From Alphaproteobacteria bacterium (lineage in GTDB: Bacteria; Pseudomonadota; Alphaproteobacteria; Rickettsiales; Rickettsiaceae): 7,901 bases of DNA. This document shows, one piece after another, positions 7,515-7,901 of the stretch. The translations under genes and the position numbers were made by a program. Below the pieces are notes generated by a model. It saw only the letters and a list, made by a program, of their open reading frames with translations, was not told the origin of the DNA and searched no databases. Numbering within the stretch: position 1 is the stretch's first letter; every line of letters begins with the position of its first letter. The stretch is from NCBI GenBank assembly GCA_020630305.1, contig JAHDBQ010000021.1, positions 1,065-8,965 of the forward strand, in the 5' to 3' direction.

Positions 7515-7781
7515 CTACTCTTGGCAAGCGTTTTTTTTGTTGTGATAGGTTCTAGAAATTACCTTTATCATCTTTATTTTCTGCGACCGTAATTTTTTTT
7601 CCTTACTTTGTCTGCTTATTCTGGATCTTGCATTATTTCTTCTACCGCCCGCCTGGGCTTGCTCTTCGCTTCTTATTTCAGATGAAGAAACAAGAGCACT
7701 GAAAAAGCAGAAAAGAAAAAAATGGAAAACAGCAAGGGCAAAGGAATTTAATAAATACCGCACCTTGCAACAAAAATGCAC
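7515..7781 (-). other. Doubtful open frame with signal-peptide-like start, running into the IS end
   Basis: The frame opens at GTG 7781 or, more sensibly, GTG 7763 (RYLLNSFALAVFHFFLFCF follows), has a hydrophobic stretch ending SALVSSS, and then a Ser/Arg/Lys-rich stretch. The last 16 codons lie inside the IS30 element (from 7563), so any real gene would be truncated by the insertion; joining the sequence on the far side of the element hits a stop within about eight codons. No ribosome site at a good distance is visible and no family is recognised. The complementary strand is also open here, so this may be chance. Confidence 0.2.
7538..7563 (-). repeat. IS30-element terminal inverted repeat, transposase 5' side
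   Basis: Read inward on the minus strand, it matches the repeat at 6485-6510 at 20 of 26 positions, including GGT, the palindrome TTCTAGAA (7557-7550) and CAACA. It lies 76 bases upstream of the transposase ATG, leaving room for a promoter and the leader. Confidence 0.75.
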
Positions 7782-7901
7782 TAAAAGAAACTATACCTTT
7801 TTAATTATACTCACTCTTCCTCGTACCAGCACCAGTTACTGGGCTGAATTACGATCAAACAGACACTCCTGAAGTTGATAATTTAGTGGGTCAGCTTGAA
7901 G
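7549..7901 (+). other. Overlapping plus-strand open frames at the window edge, possible decayed gene
   Basis: From 7549 to the TGA at 7879-7881 the plus strand is open for about 110 codons but has no ATG or GTG. It reads as a hydrophobic stretch (LLILDLALFLLPPAWA) followed by an acidic turn and a very basic segment (ALKKQKRKKWKTARAKEFNK). A second plus-strand frame opens at 7805 and runs off the window with a more soluble, acidic character (VPAPVTGLNYDQTDTPEVDN). The two could be one lipoprotein- or secretion-like gene broken by a frameshift around 7805-7820, with its 5' end removed by the IS insertion. No family is recognised and no start or ribosome site is visible. Confidence 0.2.

Larger units (their letters stand above)
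6485..7563 (-). mobile_element. IS30-family insertion sequence, decayed, 1079 bp
   Basis: The element is bounded by 26-bp imperfect terminal inverted repeats (6485-6510 and 7538-7563, 20/26 identical) and contains a single transposase gene filling most of its length, with the transposase stop close to one end, as in IS30. The size agrees with the roughly 1.0-1.2 kb of the family. A TTT lies directly outside both ends, compatible with a 3-bp target duplication, but it is low complexity. The transposase is dead, so movement would need a helper copy elsewhere. Family assignment rests on the transposase motifs. Confidence 0.75.

Noticed and set aside
6505..7515. Alternative IS boundaries at GCAAC (6505-6509) and GTTGC (7511-7515)
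   Set aside because: The match beyond the five bases needs gaps and is weaker than the ungapped 20/26 repeat at 6485-6510 and 7538-7563.

Overview
The window looks like a piece of an AT-rich alphaproteobacterial chromosome, most likely from the Rickettsiales or another host-associated lineage. This is an inference from four things: a COX15-like heme A synthase, a large ankyrin-repeat protein of the kind common in these symbionts, AT-rich codon use and intergenic DNA, and two genes in advanced decay (an exported Nudix protein and an IS30-type transposase). No rRNA, tRNA or CRISPR array was seen.

Layout. Positions 3-488 (+) hold the 3' half of ctaA (heme A synthase). It converges on a broken gene at 518-1453 (-) that once encoded an exported Nudix-fold protein; two frameshifts and one in-frame stop can be located. 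Upstream of that, at 1583-2684 (-), is an intact prfB (release factor 2). Its true start is about 90 bases upstream of the long open frame, reached through the classic +1 programmed frameshift (AGGAGG, then CTT TGA C). A 72-base divergent spacer separates prfB from lepA (elongation factor 4, 2757-4574, +). A 152-base spacer follows, then a 553-residue ankyrin-repeat protein (4727-6388, +) with an unassigned helical C-terminal region and an acidic tail. It is a candidate host-directed effector.

The right part is accessory. A 1079-bp IS30-family element (6485-7563) has 26-bp imperfect terminal inverted repeats (20/26 identical) that contain the palindrome TTCTAGAA. Its transposase (6517-7461, -) is dead, with two in-frame stops and two frameshifts. 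Beyond it, 7564-7901 carries overlapping open frames on both strands, none convincing; the insertion may have cut an older gene there.

Working together: prfB and lepA are housekeeping translation factors (stop-codon release with built-in autoregulation, and ribosome GTPase), and ctaA makes heme A for the respiratory oxidase. The ankyrin gene and the decayed elements form the lineage-specific part. I found no clear evidence of a new multi-gene system. The most novel items are the ankyrin protein's C-terminal region and the exported Nudix pseudogene, which only becomes visible once three separate frames are joined.
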